NCBI GenBank assembly: GCA_036496425.1
Contig: DASXLG010000015.1
Span: 1 to 39,185 of the forward strand
Direction: 5' to 3'
Length of the DNA stretch: 39,185 bases
Source of the DNA: Terriglobia bacterium
Lineage (GTDB): Bacteria; Acidobacteriota; Terriglobia; 20CM-2-55-15
Shown piece by piece: positions 9,434-15,699 of the stretch. The translations under genes were made by a program, and so were the position numbers. Below the pieces are notes generated by a model. It was not told where the DNA came from. It worked only from the letters and a program-made list of their open reading frames with translations, and ran no database searches. Position 1 is the first letter of the stretch. Each line of letters opens with the position of its first letter.

Positions 9434-9931
9434 GTGAAAAACTATCTGGCAACTATTATCGGAGCGGGTTTGCTGCTCGCTTTCGCGCATCAGGGTGCGA
9501 ACGGACAAGCCGGCAAACAAGGCGGGCCTAATGCGCAGCAGATCGAACGTGGCAGGTATGTGGTCATGATCGGCGGGTGCAATGATTGTCATACCTCGGG
9601 CTATGCGGATGCCGGAGGAAAAGCGCCGGAAAGCGAGAGGCTCAAGGGCGACACACTTGGGTACCGGGGGCCATGGGGCACAAGCTACCCGACCAATCTG
9701 CGGCTCTCCATCACCAAACTGACTGAAGACGAATGGGTCAAACGCGGCAAGAGTCTCATGACGCGCCCGCCCATGCCCTGGTTTAACGTGCAGGCAATGT
9801 CGGATGCGGATCTGCGCGCCCTGTATCAATATGTGAAATCCCTCGGCCCTTCGGGAACGCCTTCACCCGCATTCGTACCGCCGGACAAACAGCCGAAGCC
9901 GCCCTTTGTTCTATGGCCCGGCGTAAAATAA
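9434..9931 (+). CDS. secreted monohaem c-type cytochrome
   Basis: A 165-residue protein starting at GTG, 6 nt after GAGGAGGGC. Residues 1-25 form a signal peptide (Lys, then a hydrophobic stretch LATIIGAGLLLAFA). One haem-binding CNDCH motif is at 49-53. The segment LMTRPPMPWFNVQAMSDADL provides methionines as candidate axial ligands, and the C-terminus is proline-rich. The length and the ERGRYVVMIGGCNDCHT context fit a periplasmic diheme-like or cytochrome c family electron carrier, but only one CxxCH is present. It stands alone; the next genes (the toxin-antitoxin pair) are convergent. The redox partner is unknown. Confidence 0.88.
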   Translation: MKNYLATIIGAGLLLAFAHQGANGQAGKQGGPNAQQIERGRYVVMIGGCNDCHTSGYADAGGKAPESERLKGDTLGYRGPWGTSYPTNLRLSITKLTEDEWVKRGKSLMTRPPMPWFNVQAMSDADLRALYQYVKSLGPSGTPSPAFVPPDKQPKPPFVLWPGVK

Positions 9932-9960
9932 GGCGACACCGGCGGCGGACGTTATTTGAA

Positions 9961-10425
9961 TCAAGCGTGCGTGGAAATGACCTTGAAGAATTCGCCGCAC
10001 GCAACGGGCACGGATGAGGCGGCCCTCTGGGCGGCATCAACCAGCGAAAGCAGCTTTTCCTTCTTGAGGATCAGGTCGTAAGCGTGCCGGACGACATGAC
10101 GAAAGGACCGTAACTCCTGCAAGTCGGAGATCAATTCGCCGGAAAAGAGCGGCGGTCTTACGCCTGGGATCTCGATGCTCAGACGCCGAACGAGTTCCAT
10201 ATGCCAGCCATGTTCGTCATCTATATTGTTTTCGAAGGCCTTGGCAATCCGCAATGCCAACTGTTCAACGACATTATAAAATCGCGAAATCTGAAACGCG
10301 GATGCTTCGAGTTCTGGATCAGAGCCGCTGCCGAAGCGCTCCCGGGCAAGGGAGGCGGCATTACGCAGCACGCGGCAGTCTTCAGCGACTTCGGCTTTCA
10401 GGACGGCTACGGTCAGGTCGTCCAT
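9961..10425 (-). CDS. hepT: HepT-like HEPN RNase toxin
   Basis: A 154-residue all-helical protein. The motif RHVVRHAY at 109-116 fits the HEPN ribonuclease signature RX4HXY exactly (Arg109, His114, Tyr116). In the studied HepT/MntA system this tyrosine is AMPylated by the partner antitoxin. The gene lies directly downstream of a minimal nucleotidyltransferase gene and overlaps it by 13 nt, the classical MntA-HepT arrangement. The product length fits the longer HepT-like subgroup. Predicted activity is RNA cleavage, neutralised by the partner. Its stop is 29 nt from the convergent cytochrome stop. Confidence 0.85.
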   Translation of the reverse strand: MDDLTVAVLKAEVAEDCRVLRNAASLARERFGSGSDPELEASAFQISRFYNVVEQLALRIAKAFENNIDDEHGWHMELVRRLSIEIPGVRPPLFSGELISDLQELRSFRHVVRHAYDLILKKEKLLSLVDAAQRAASSVPVACGEFFKVISTHA

Positions 10426-10739
10426 GCTTCCCCTTCGCGCTCAATCTTCTCGCGAAAACGGCATTCGGCCAATACCACGACATCTACAGAGTGATGGATG
10501 AACTCTTCGAGCTTGGCCTGAAGCAGATATCGAGACTGTTTCGGTTCCTCGACAAAGGCGATATCAATGTCGGAACGCTCATGGAAGCCGTACGGGCGGA
10601 TCACGGACCCGAACAACAGAACCTTTTGCCCGGGAACAAGCTCATGTAAGGCATCTTTCAGCTTGTTCCGCGCCTGCCGGCGGAGTTGTTCCCGCCGCTC
10701 CCGTCTTTGCGCTTCCTTTCTCTTCAGAAGATCCCACAT
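10413..10739 (-). CDS. mntA: MntA-like minimal nucleotidyltransferase antitoxin
   Basis: A 108-residue polymerase-beta-like nucleotidyltransferase. The active site shows Gly44-Ser45, then Asp57-x-Asp59, and a third carboxylate in SVDVVVL (Asp86). Spacing between GS and DxD is 11 residues, one more than the common GSX10DXD. A basic N-terminal helix (10-30, rich in Arg) precedes the fold. The start is taken at the ATG at 10739; a longer reading to 10823 runs into a repeated sequence and lacks family similarity. The gene overlaps hepT by 13 nt, so the pair is co-translated. Expected role: AMPylation of the HepT tyrosine to silence the toxin. Confidence 0.85.
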   Translation of the reverse strand: MWDLLKRKEAQRRERREQLRRQARNKLKDALHELVPGQKVLLFGSVIRPYGFHERSDIDIAFVEEPKQSRYLLQAKLEEFIHHSVDVVVLAECRFREKIEREGEAWTT

Positions 10740-10796
10740 TGGTCCCAGTATAGCGAACCTTGGCATTTGCGCGGTGACGTGCGCAGAAATCCGGGA

Positions 10797-10841
10797 CGAG
10801 GCTGGACTCCAGAACAACATCAACTTCGCGTGACAAAAAAA
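10797..10841. repeat. 45-bp direct repeat, copy 1
   Basis: It begins CGAGGCTGGACTCCAGAACA and ends with a run of seven A. It is identical to positions 11750-11794. It contains the small palindrome CTGGACTCCAG. It lies about 60 bp upstream of the mntA start, so it may belong to the promoter region of the toxin-antitoxin pair. Confidence 0.9.
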
Positions 10842-10915
10842 GAGGGAGGAGATTGTCCGGCGTCTTCCGCATGAATCATCCGTTCAATCGTGAGAGCTGG
10901 CGAAAGCAAGTTCGC

Positions 10916-11272
10916 TTAAAGCCGCATCGGCATGGGCCGGAGTTCCCGCTTGAAAGGATCGAGGACGAAGCCGAATGCTTCAAGGGTCGTGATGCCCATT
11001 AGCGCAGCGTCGCCTTCCTCGCCGAAGATGATTCGGGCGTGCGCAACCTCGCCGAGATACTCGAATCCGGCGTTTCCCATCTTTCGCTCGATGGCATCGC
11101 CGTTGGCAAGAAAGAACCGCTTTGTCGTATCGGGTTGAATCCCGAGTTCCTCAAGAACCGTCGCCGGAACCAGTGAATAATTTGCGCCGGAGTCCACAGT
11201 GAATTGCAGCTCGGCAATGCGTGAACGATCGGCAGGATTGAAAACTCGCGCGTCGATTGTTGTGATGCCCAT
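10916..11272 (-). CDS. retropepsin-like (clan AA) aspartic protease domain protein
   Basis: A 118-residue protein with the catalytic-type motif FTVDSGANYSLVP (DSGA at 27-30) and a later LMGITTLEAFGFVLDP, matching the second conserved strand (usually LLGxxxLexxG) of single-domain retroviral-type aspartyl proteases. Such proteins are expected to dimerise to form the active site. There is no signal peptide or membrane anchor. Two starts are possible, 11272 or 11278; GGAGAGGA lies 6 nt before the 11272 ATG, which is preferred. It stands between the two copies of a 45-bp repeat. Substrate and role are unknown. Some small stand-alone members are linked to toxin-antitoxin neighbourhoods, but that is only association. 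Confidence 0.82.
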   Translation of the reverse strand: MGITTIDARVFNPADRSRIAELQFTVDSGANYSLVPATVLEELGIQPDTTKRFFLANGDAIERKMGNAGFEYLGEVAHARIIFGEEGDAALMGITTLEAFGFVLDPFKRELRPMPMRL

Positions 11273-11375
11273 GAACATTCCTCTCCGTTGGGCCGGAGGT
11301 GAGCCCACTATACCACGCGGCCTCATGCAGCATTAGCCCTCGTCGTCACGCAGCAAATGCCTTCAGTACGTTGTC

Positions 11376-11558
11376 TTGGCACGAATAACCGAATTACCAC
11401 CGAGCGGCGCCACGCAACAAAGTTCCAAACTCGAAGGAAGGCTAAGACTGAAAGTGCATCATGAGACGCGCACTGTGCAGCACTATGTGCTGGTCGTTGC
11501 CAGAAAGGACGCAGCGTTGGGCCTGTTAGCTTTCCAGGAATGCTGGAGAAAACAATAA
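11376..11558 (+). pseudogene. remnant of a Soli_TIGR03435 family gene
   Basis: The frame encodes about 60 residues. The part from roughly 11420 to 11510 (SKLEGRLRLKVHHETRTVQHY and following VLVVAR) matches the typical TIGR03435 core 'LL-x-x-RF-K-L-x-V-H-x-E-T-R-x-x-x-x-Y-x-L-V-V-A'. The rest of the domain is missing on both sides, and neither a start nor a ribosome site is convincing. It is therefore read as a decayed fragment. A full two-domain relative lies at 13954-15639. Confidence 0.6.
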
Positions 11559-11568
11559 GTGCCCTGGT

Positions 11569-11606
11569 GGGGTAGTGTCCTAATTCCCAAATTAGGACAC
11601 TACCCC
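11569..11606. repeat. perfect 17-bp hairpin flanked by 11-bp direct repeats
   Basis: Arm 11569-11585 (GGGGTAGTGTCCTAATT) is exactly complementary to 11590-11606, with a 4-nt loop. The sequence CCCTGGTGGGG occurs at 11562-11572 and again at 11603-11613, bracketing the hairpin. It may be a mobile-element end or MITE-like remnant. It sits just after the TIGR03435 remnant. There is no U tract, so it is not a standard terminator. Confidence 0.7.
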
Positions 11607-11749
11607 TGGTGGGGACACTTTGGGAGTTTCAATCACTTACCGTAAGCGCCTGACCCAGCAGAGCGTCTGCAATTGATATAGAGTCTTTCATCGCTTGCGG
11701 CTCTTCACGTTCATTATCTTTTTAGTACCGTGGTTGAAACACTCCGGGG

Positions 11750-11794
11750 CGAGGCTGGACTCCAGAACAACATCAACTTCGCGTGACAAAAAAA
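11750..11794. repeat. 45-bp direct repeat, copy 2
   Basis: Identical to 10797-10841, in the same orientation. It is followed directly by the poly-A run and terminator hairpin of the fibronectin-III gene. Read on the minus strand, both copies continue in an open frame (SREVDVVLESSL, then diverging), so the repeats may be shared ends of duplicated segments rather than a free-standing element. Confidence 0.9.
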
Positions 11795-11795
11795 A

Positions 11796-11829
11796 GCCGC
11801 AGATGATGCGGATCCTCATCATCTGCAGC
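11796..11829 (-). terminator. rho-independent terminator of the fibronectin-III gene
   Basis: Stem 11796-11808 pairs with 11817-11829 (CATCATCTGCAGC against GCCGCAGATGATG, one mismatch) around an 8-nt loop. It lies 10 nt beyond the stop of the minus-strand gene and is followed on that strand by eight T. A T6 run on the other side makes it potentially bidirectional. Confidence 0.9.
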
Positions 11830-11839
11830 TTTTTTCAGA

Positions 11840-12481
11840 CTAGATCACCATACGCTGGACCGGCGAGCTCCAGTCGGTGAAACCCGGCTTGCCGAAGGCA
11901 CGGACGTGGAACATATACGTCGTGCCCGGGGTCAGGTTTTCGACCGCTACCGGCTCTCGCGCGGAAGCGACCGTGATCTTCGTCCACACCGGCGCTGTCC
12001 CGTTCGTGCTTACCGGCGCGTACTCGACTTCATAGATACGCGCATTCGGCACAAACGAGATCGTCGCCAGCAGCTCGCCCCCCTTGCCCTGATTGAGGTT
12101 TTCAATCACGGCTTGGATCAGCGACGCATGCGGAACGCGGTTCGTCGATCGGATCTCGAACCCGCTGGATGTAAACGTAACGGGATCGTCATTCGAAGCG
12201 GCTTCCACGTAATGGCCCAGTTGCTCGGCCATTTTCACCAGCACTTCGCGCTGTTTGTTCTTGATCGCTTTCGCCTGTTTGGAACCATCAAGCGTAGCGA
12301 CCACATCAGCCGCGAAGGTGGTGATGGCCGCAAGGAACGCGGCCAGATCCACCGGCGAGTTCGGAAACGCCGTATTGCCGAGCATCTTGTCGTGTATCGA
12401 CGTCAGACGCGATACAAAACTGTCGTCCGGCAAACGCAGAAAATCGAACAACGCCTTCAACTTCTTCATTATTGTTGCCAT
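11840..12481 (-). CDS. fibronectin type III domain protein with helical N-terminal region
   Basis: A 213-residue protein. Residues about 1-125 are predicted helical (KKLKALFDFLRLPDD, then an Ala-rich stretch, then KNKQREVLVKMAEQLGHYVEAA). Residues about 128-212 form one FN3 module, shown by strands ISFVPNARIYEVEYAPV, the motif ENLTPGTTYMFHVRAFG and terminal WSSPVQRMVI. There is no signal peptide or transmembrane segment, unusual for FN3 proteins, which are mostly extracellular. An almost ideal Shine-Dalgarno (AAAGGAGGTGA) lies 6 nt before the ATG and a strong terminator follows, so it is probably a well-expressed single-gene unit. Its function is not recognised. It may be exported by a non-Sec route or act inside the cell. 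Confidence 0.75.
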   Translation of the reverse strand: MATIMKKLKALFDFLRLPDDSFVSRLTSIHDKMLGNTAFPNSPVDLAAFLAAITTFAADVVATLDGSKQAKAIKNKQREVLVKMAEQLGHYVEAASNDDPVTFTSSGFEIRSTNRVPHASLIQAVIENLNQGKGGELLATISFVPNARIYEVEYAPVSTNGTAPVWTKITVASAREPVAVENLTPGTTYMFHVRAFGKPGFTDWSSPVQRMVI

Positions 12482-13000
12482 AGCTCTTCACCTCCTTTCC
12501 TGGCGAATTTATTTGCGATTGCACCAGTCATCAGAAATCTAGACCGATACAATTTCAAATGTCTTACTGAGGCGCTTATTTCCCCCTCATTAGGTACAAC
12601 GGTTCGGACCCCCCTGTTTGTCACAGCACCTCAAAATATTTCTTCCTGCTTCAATTTCCGCCCTCACTCGTATAACTCCGGAAACCATCGGAACCTGACA
12701 CGCTACCGAAAAACTTTTTGGATTTTCTCGTGTTGATGGACGGCAACATAGCCACTCCTGAAAAATTGACAATCAAATTACCCATCAAGCCGGTGAACCG
12801 CCGTGCCACGCATGACAAATGTCGGCATCGGACATCGCTCGCTGTTCTCTAGCGATTCGATCTTCGGGAACTTTCATTTTCTGGCGCCTGGGTTGTGATT
12901 TGGAACCCGGTTTCGGGCGCCATACTTATATACAACGATGGGACCCTCAAAAAGCTCTCATCGATACTGCACGATCTCCGGGCAGGAAGTCGAAATGGGA
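12482..13000. other. non-coding stretch without recognised gene
   Basis: About 520 bp between the FN3 gene start and the first REP-like repeat. It is more AT-rich than its surroundings and short open frames show no family similarity. It must hold the promoter of the FN3 gene on the minus strand. An imperfect inverted repeat spans 12882-12922 (TGGCGCC-tGGGTT against AACCC and GGCGCCA). Nothing else is supported. Confidence 0.5.
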
Positions 13001-13021
13001 GGGGGCGCACACCTGAATTCC
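13001..13021 (+). repeat. REP-like repeat, copy 1
   Basis: The copy begins GGGGGCGCACACCTGAATTC and is a perfect 21-bp inverted match to 13819-13839. It is preceded by GGAG, a tetranucleotide of the kind found next to REP hairpins. It is followed by an imperfect palindrome TGAATTC-CG-GATTTCA (13014-13029). Confidence 0.85.
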
Positions 13022-13135
13022 GGATTTCAGCGATTAGGAATTCATTTTGTTTCGCGATGTCTCGCGACTATTCTGATTATCGCCCTGCCTTCTGACGGAG
13101 ACGCCCACCGCCAGAGAAGCCAATTCACAATACAA

Positions 13136-13813
13136 ATGCCACATCGCAAAAGAGTTGTCGTATCCGGCATTCCCGTGCATATCATGCAACGCGGAGTCCG
13201 GCGATCGAACATTTTTCGGGATAAGGAAGACCGGTGCATCTATTTACGGCTGTTCGCGGAAGCCTCGCGCCGCTTTGACCTGCGTATTTACGCCTACTGT
13301 CTGATGACAAACCATACGCACTTTGTTGCCGTACCGAACCGGCTGGATTCGATCTGGCGAACATTTCATCGGGTCCACTCGATCTATGGATCCATCTTCA
13401 ATGCGAAATACGGGTTGTACGGGCGCCTCTGGGAGGAAAGGCCACGTTCAACTCCAACAGATGAGACTCACTTCCTGGCGGCAGTCCGATACGTGGAACT
13501 GAATCCGGTGCGAGCCGGCATGATTCAGCGTGCGGAAGAATACCCTTGGTCCAGCGCCCGCTTCCACTGCGGTCTCGTTGCCACCGACCTGCTGCTCGAC
13601 GCTACCTGGCCGGATGCTGGAACTTTTGGACGTTGGTCGGAATGGCTCACCGGTGATTGTGATCCTGCAATGGAAGATCTTCTGCGCCAACATACCTTAT
13701 CAGGGCAACCATGTGGCGACCCCGCGTTCATCAGACAATTGGAGGAACGGACCGGTCAGACGATTCGGCCCCGAAAGCCGGGGCGGAGGCCACGGAATCT
13801 CGCGCCATTTTGA
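13136..13813 (+). CDS. REP-associated tyrosine transposase (RAYT, Y1/HUH superfamily)
   Basis: A 225-residue single-strand DNA transposase of the TnpA_REP type. The metal-binding HUH-type motif is NHTHF (His60, His62). The catalytic tyrosine is predicted in AAVRYVELNPVRAG (Tyr119), whose NPVRAG tail is characteristic of the family. The N-terminal start RKRVVVSGIPVHIMQRG is also typical. Perfect inverted REP-like repeats flank the gene (13001-13021 and 13819-13839), the usual RAYT arrangement. The ATG at 13136 fits the family N-terminus; an upstream in-frame extension does not. The reading frame is intact, so it may be active. RAYTs are usually single-copy, domesticated relatives of IS200/IS605 transposases that spread REP sequences. 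Confidence 0.92.
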   Translation: MPHRKRVVVSGIPVHIMQRGVRRSNIFRDKEDRCIYLRLFAEASRRFDLRIYAYCLMTNHTHFVAVPNRLDSIWRTFHRVHSIYGSIFNAKYGLYGRLWEERPRSTPTDETHFLAAVRYVELNPVRAGMIQRAEEYPWSSARFHCGLVATDLLLDATWPDAGTFGRWSEWLTGDCDPAMEDLLRQHTLSGQPCGDPAFIRQLEERTGQTIRPRKPGRRPRNLAPF

Positions 13814-13818
13814 ATTCG

Positions 13819-13839
13819 GGAATTCAGGTGTGCGCCCCC
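13819..13839 (-). repeat. REP-like repeat, copy 2
   Basis: Exact reverse complement of copy 1 at 13001-13021. It overlaps a perfect palindrome TGAATTC-GG-GAATTCA (13811-13826), giving a hairpin. It lies 5 bp after the RAYT stop codon. Confidence 0.9.
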
Positions 13840-13953
13840 TAGCCACCAGTTTAGGGTAACGGTAAGATCAAGTAAATCAAAGCTAAACTGAACCACCGAG
13901 AAGGGTGCGGTGTCATTTGTAGGTATCGAGATATCTTCTCGCCAGGAGGATAC

Positions 13954-15639
13954 ATGCGAGCACTCTGGAAGTCGTCGGTTGTCGCATTCAATTCGCCATC
14001 TGGTACCTATCAAGACGTTTGGACTACCACCGCTTGGTTCAAACGCCTGGCCTATGCCACTTGGATGTTGGTTATCGTCGTGTCAACACGTCAGATCGGC
14101 ACTGCCGCTGAAACACGCAGCCTGATCGAACCACAGTCTGCATCTGCGCCGATTCGGACAAACTTTGAAGCAGTAGATGTCCACGTCAGTTCGCCTGAGG
14201 AAACGCGTCGAGTTTTGCACGCGGACGCAGCTGCGTTTAGTGCCGGTCGGTACGAAATCCGCAATGCGACCATGTTGGATCTGATCACGACGGCATATAG
14301 CGTAGAGGAGGCGGCTGTCTTCGGCGGACCGAGTTGGCTGGCTTTGGATCGCTTTGACGTGATCGCTAACCCCCCCGCAAAGACCACGATCGCAGCAGCC
14401 AATGTAATGCTTCAGTCCGTACTTGCAGATCGGTTCAAACTCGCTGTTCGCAAGGACACGAAACCTTTGCCAGCCTGGGTGCTGTCAGCAGGAGCGGGTA
14501 AACCTAAGTTGAAGCCCGCCGATAACGCAGCCGAATCCGCTTGCCGGGTCGTGGACGGTAACCAGCGTCTGACATGTACCAACGTGACTATGGATGCATT
14601 CGCCACGTGGCTACGTTCGGGACGAGTGACAACACTGCCGGTCGTGAATTCTACGATGATTGAGGGCTCTTGGGATTTCGACCTGCACTATACCGTGGCA
14701 GGAGGCATGTTCGGTGTCTCGGAAAACAATCCGATTATTGACGCGCTCGAAAAAGAAGGCGGCCTGAAGCTTGAGGTTCAGACTGTTCCTCAGGCGGTAC
14801 TCATTGTTGAGGGGGTCAACAGAAACCCGACGGCCAATGCCCCTGACTTAGAGAAAAGTCTGTCCCAGGTGCCTAAGGAGTTCGAGGCGGCATCAATCAA
14901 GCCATGCAAGGCATTTGAACCTGGCCAACCGGCTCGTGGGCAGGTGAATATGGGATGCTCGCCACTGAGCAATTTTGTGACGCTCGCATGGAACCTATTC
15001 ACCCAGGTTCAGCTGGCGCCGAACATGTTCATAAAGTTGGGGGACGCCGATATTGCAGGTGCACCGAAGTGGATGAATTCGAGATTCTTCAATATTGTCG
15101 CGAAAGCTCCGCCTGGGGTTGACTTCCTGACTCCAAACGGCGCCGAAGCGTCCGCCGATTTTCGCGCAATGCTGCGCAACCTCCTGGTGGATCGTTTCAA
15201 GATGGTTACACACTACGAAGACCGACTTGTGGATGTGTATACATTGGCGGCGGCGAAGCCCAAGCTGAAAAAAGCCGACCCGTCGAGTCGAACAGGCTGT
15301 AGATCGAACGGCATAACTCCTGGAGTTCCCACGGTTGTTAAATGCCAGAACGTAACCATGGCCCAGTTTGCGGAGGAGCTCAATCACCAACAGCCCATCG
15401 TGGCGAGTCGCCGCCGCGTCGTGGATTCCACTTCCATTGAGGGAAGCTGGGACCTCACACTCTCTTATCGCATTATGCCGCCCAGGAATGCTGCTCCCGG
15501 AGAAGCAGCAGATCCAGCGGGAGGTGTGTCCCTCTTTGACGCCATTGAACAGCAGTTGGGGCTGAAACTGGAAGGAGCCAAGCGAAGCATGCCCGTTTTT
15601 GTGATCGACAAGATTGAGGAGACGCCGACCGAAAATTGA
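13954..15639 (+). CDS. Soli_TIGR03435 family protein with two tandem domains
   Basis: A 561-residue exported protein preceded by AGGAGG 6 nt before the ATG. A hydrophobic N-terminal segment (about 28-50) may act as a signal anchor. Domain 1 (about 68-285) has FEAVDVHVSSPEETRR, LQSVLADRFKLAVRKDTK, an 'NVTMDAFATWL' stretch, VVNSTMIEGSWDFDLHY and GLKLE. Domain 2 (about 305-555) repeats the pattern: FEAASIKPC, LRNLLVDRFKMVTHYEDR, NVTMAQFAEEL, VVDSTSIEGSWDLTLSY and GLKLEGAKRSMPVFVIDKIE. The family is abundant in Solibacter-like acidobacteria, is usually single-domain, and has no established function. The gene lies between REP-like copies 2 and 3, so it may have been moved or duplicated with them. 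Confidence 0.88.
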   Translation: MRALWKSSVVAFNSPSGTYQDVWTTTAWFKRLAYATWMLVIVVSTRQIGTAAETRSLIEPQSASAPIRTNFEAVDVHVSSPEETRRVLHADAAAFSAGRYEIRNATMLDLITTAYSVEEAAVFGGPSWLALDRFDVIANPPAKTTIAAANVMLQSVLADRFKLAVRKDTKPLPAWVLSAGAGKPKLKPADNAAESACRVVDGNQRLTCTNVTMDAFATWLRSGRVTTLPVVNSTMIEGSWDFDLHYTVAGGMFGVSENNPIIDALEKEGGLKLEVQTVPQAVLIVEGVNRNPTANAPDLEKSLSQVPKEFEAASIKPCKAFEPGQPARGQVNMGCSPLSNFVTLAWNLFTQVQLAPNMFIKLGDADIAGAPKWMNSRFFNIVAKAPPGVDFLTPNGAEASADFRAMLRNLLVDRFKMVTHYEDRLVDVYTLAAAKPKLKKADPSSRTGCRSNGITPGVPTVVKCQNVTMAQFAEELNHQQPIVASRRRVVDSTSIEGSWDLTLSYRIMPPRNAAPGEAADPAGGVSLFDAIEQQLGLKLEGAKRSMPVFVIDKIEETPTEN

Positions 15640-15662
15640 GCGTGGACCGACCCAGACCCTCG

Positions 15663-15683
15663 GGAATTCAGGTGTGCGCCCCC
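15663..15683 (-). repeat. REP-like repeat, copy 3
   Basis: Identical to copy 2 (same orientation) over 21 bp. On the reverse strand it is again preceded by GGAG. It lacks the second palindromic arm seen at copy 2. It lies 23 bp after the TIGR03435 stop and directly before the 41-bp tandem array. Confidence 0.88.
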
Positions 15684-15699
15684 TCCTTTCATTTCCTGG

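Noticed and set aside
10797-11794. Integron gene cassette with attC-like ends
   Set aside because: The repeats do not show the RYYYAAC/GTTRRRY core pairs and no integrase is present.
12819-13095. Short plus-strand open frames before the RAYT gene
   Set aside because: They have no ribosome site or similarity and run through the REP-like repeat.
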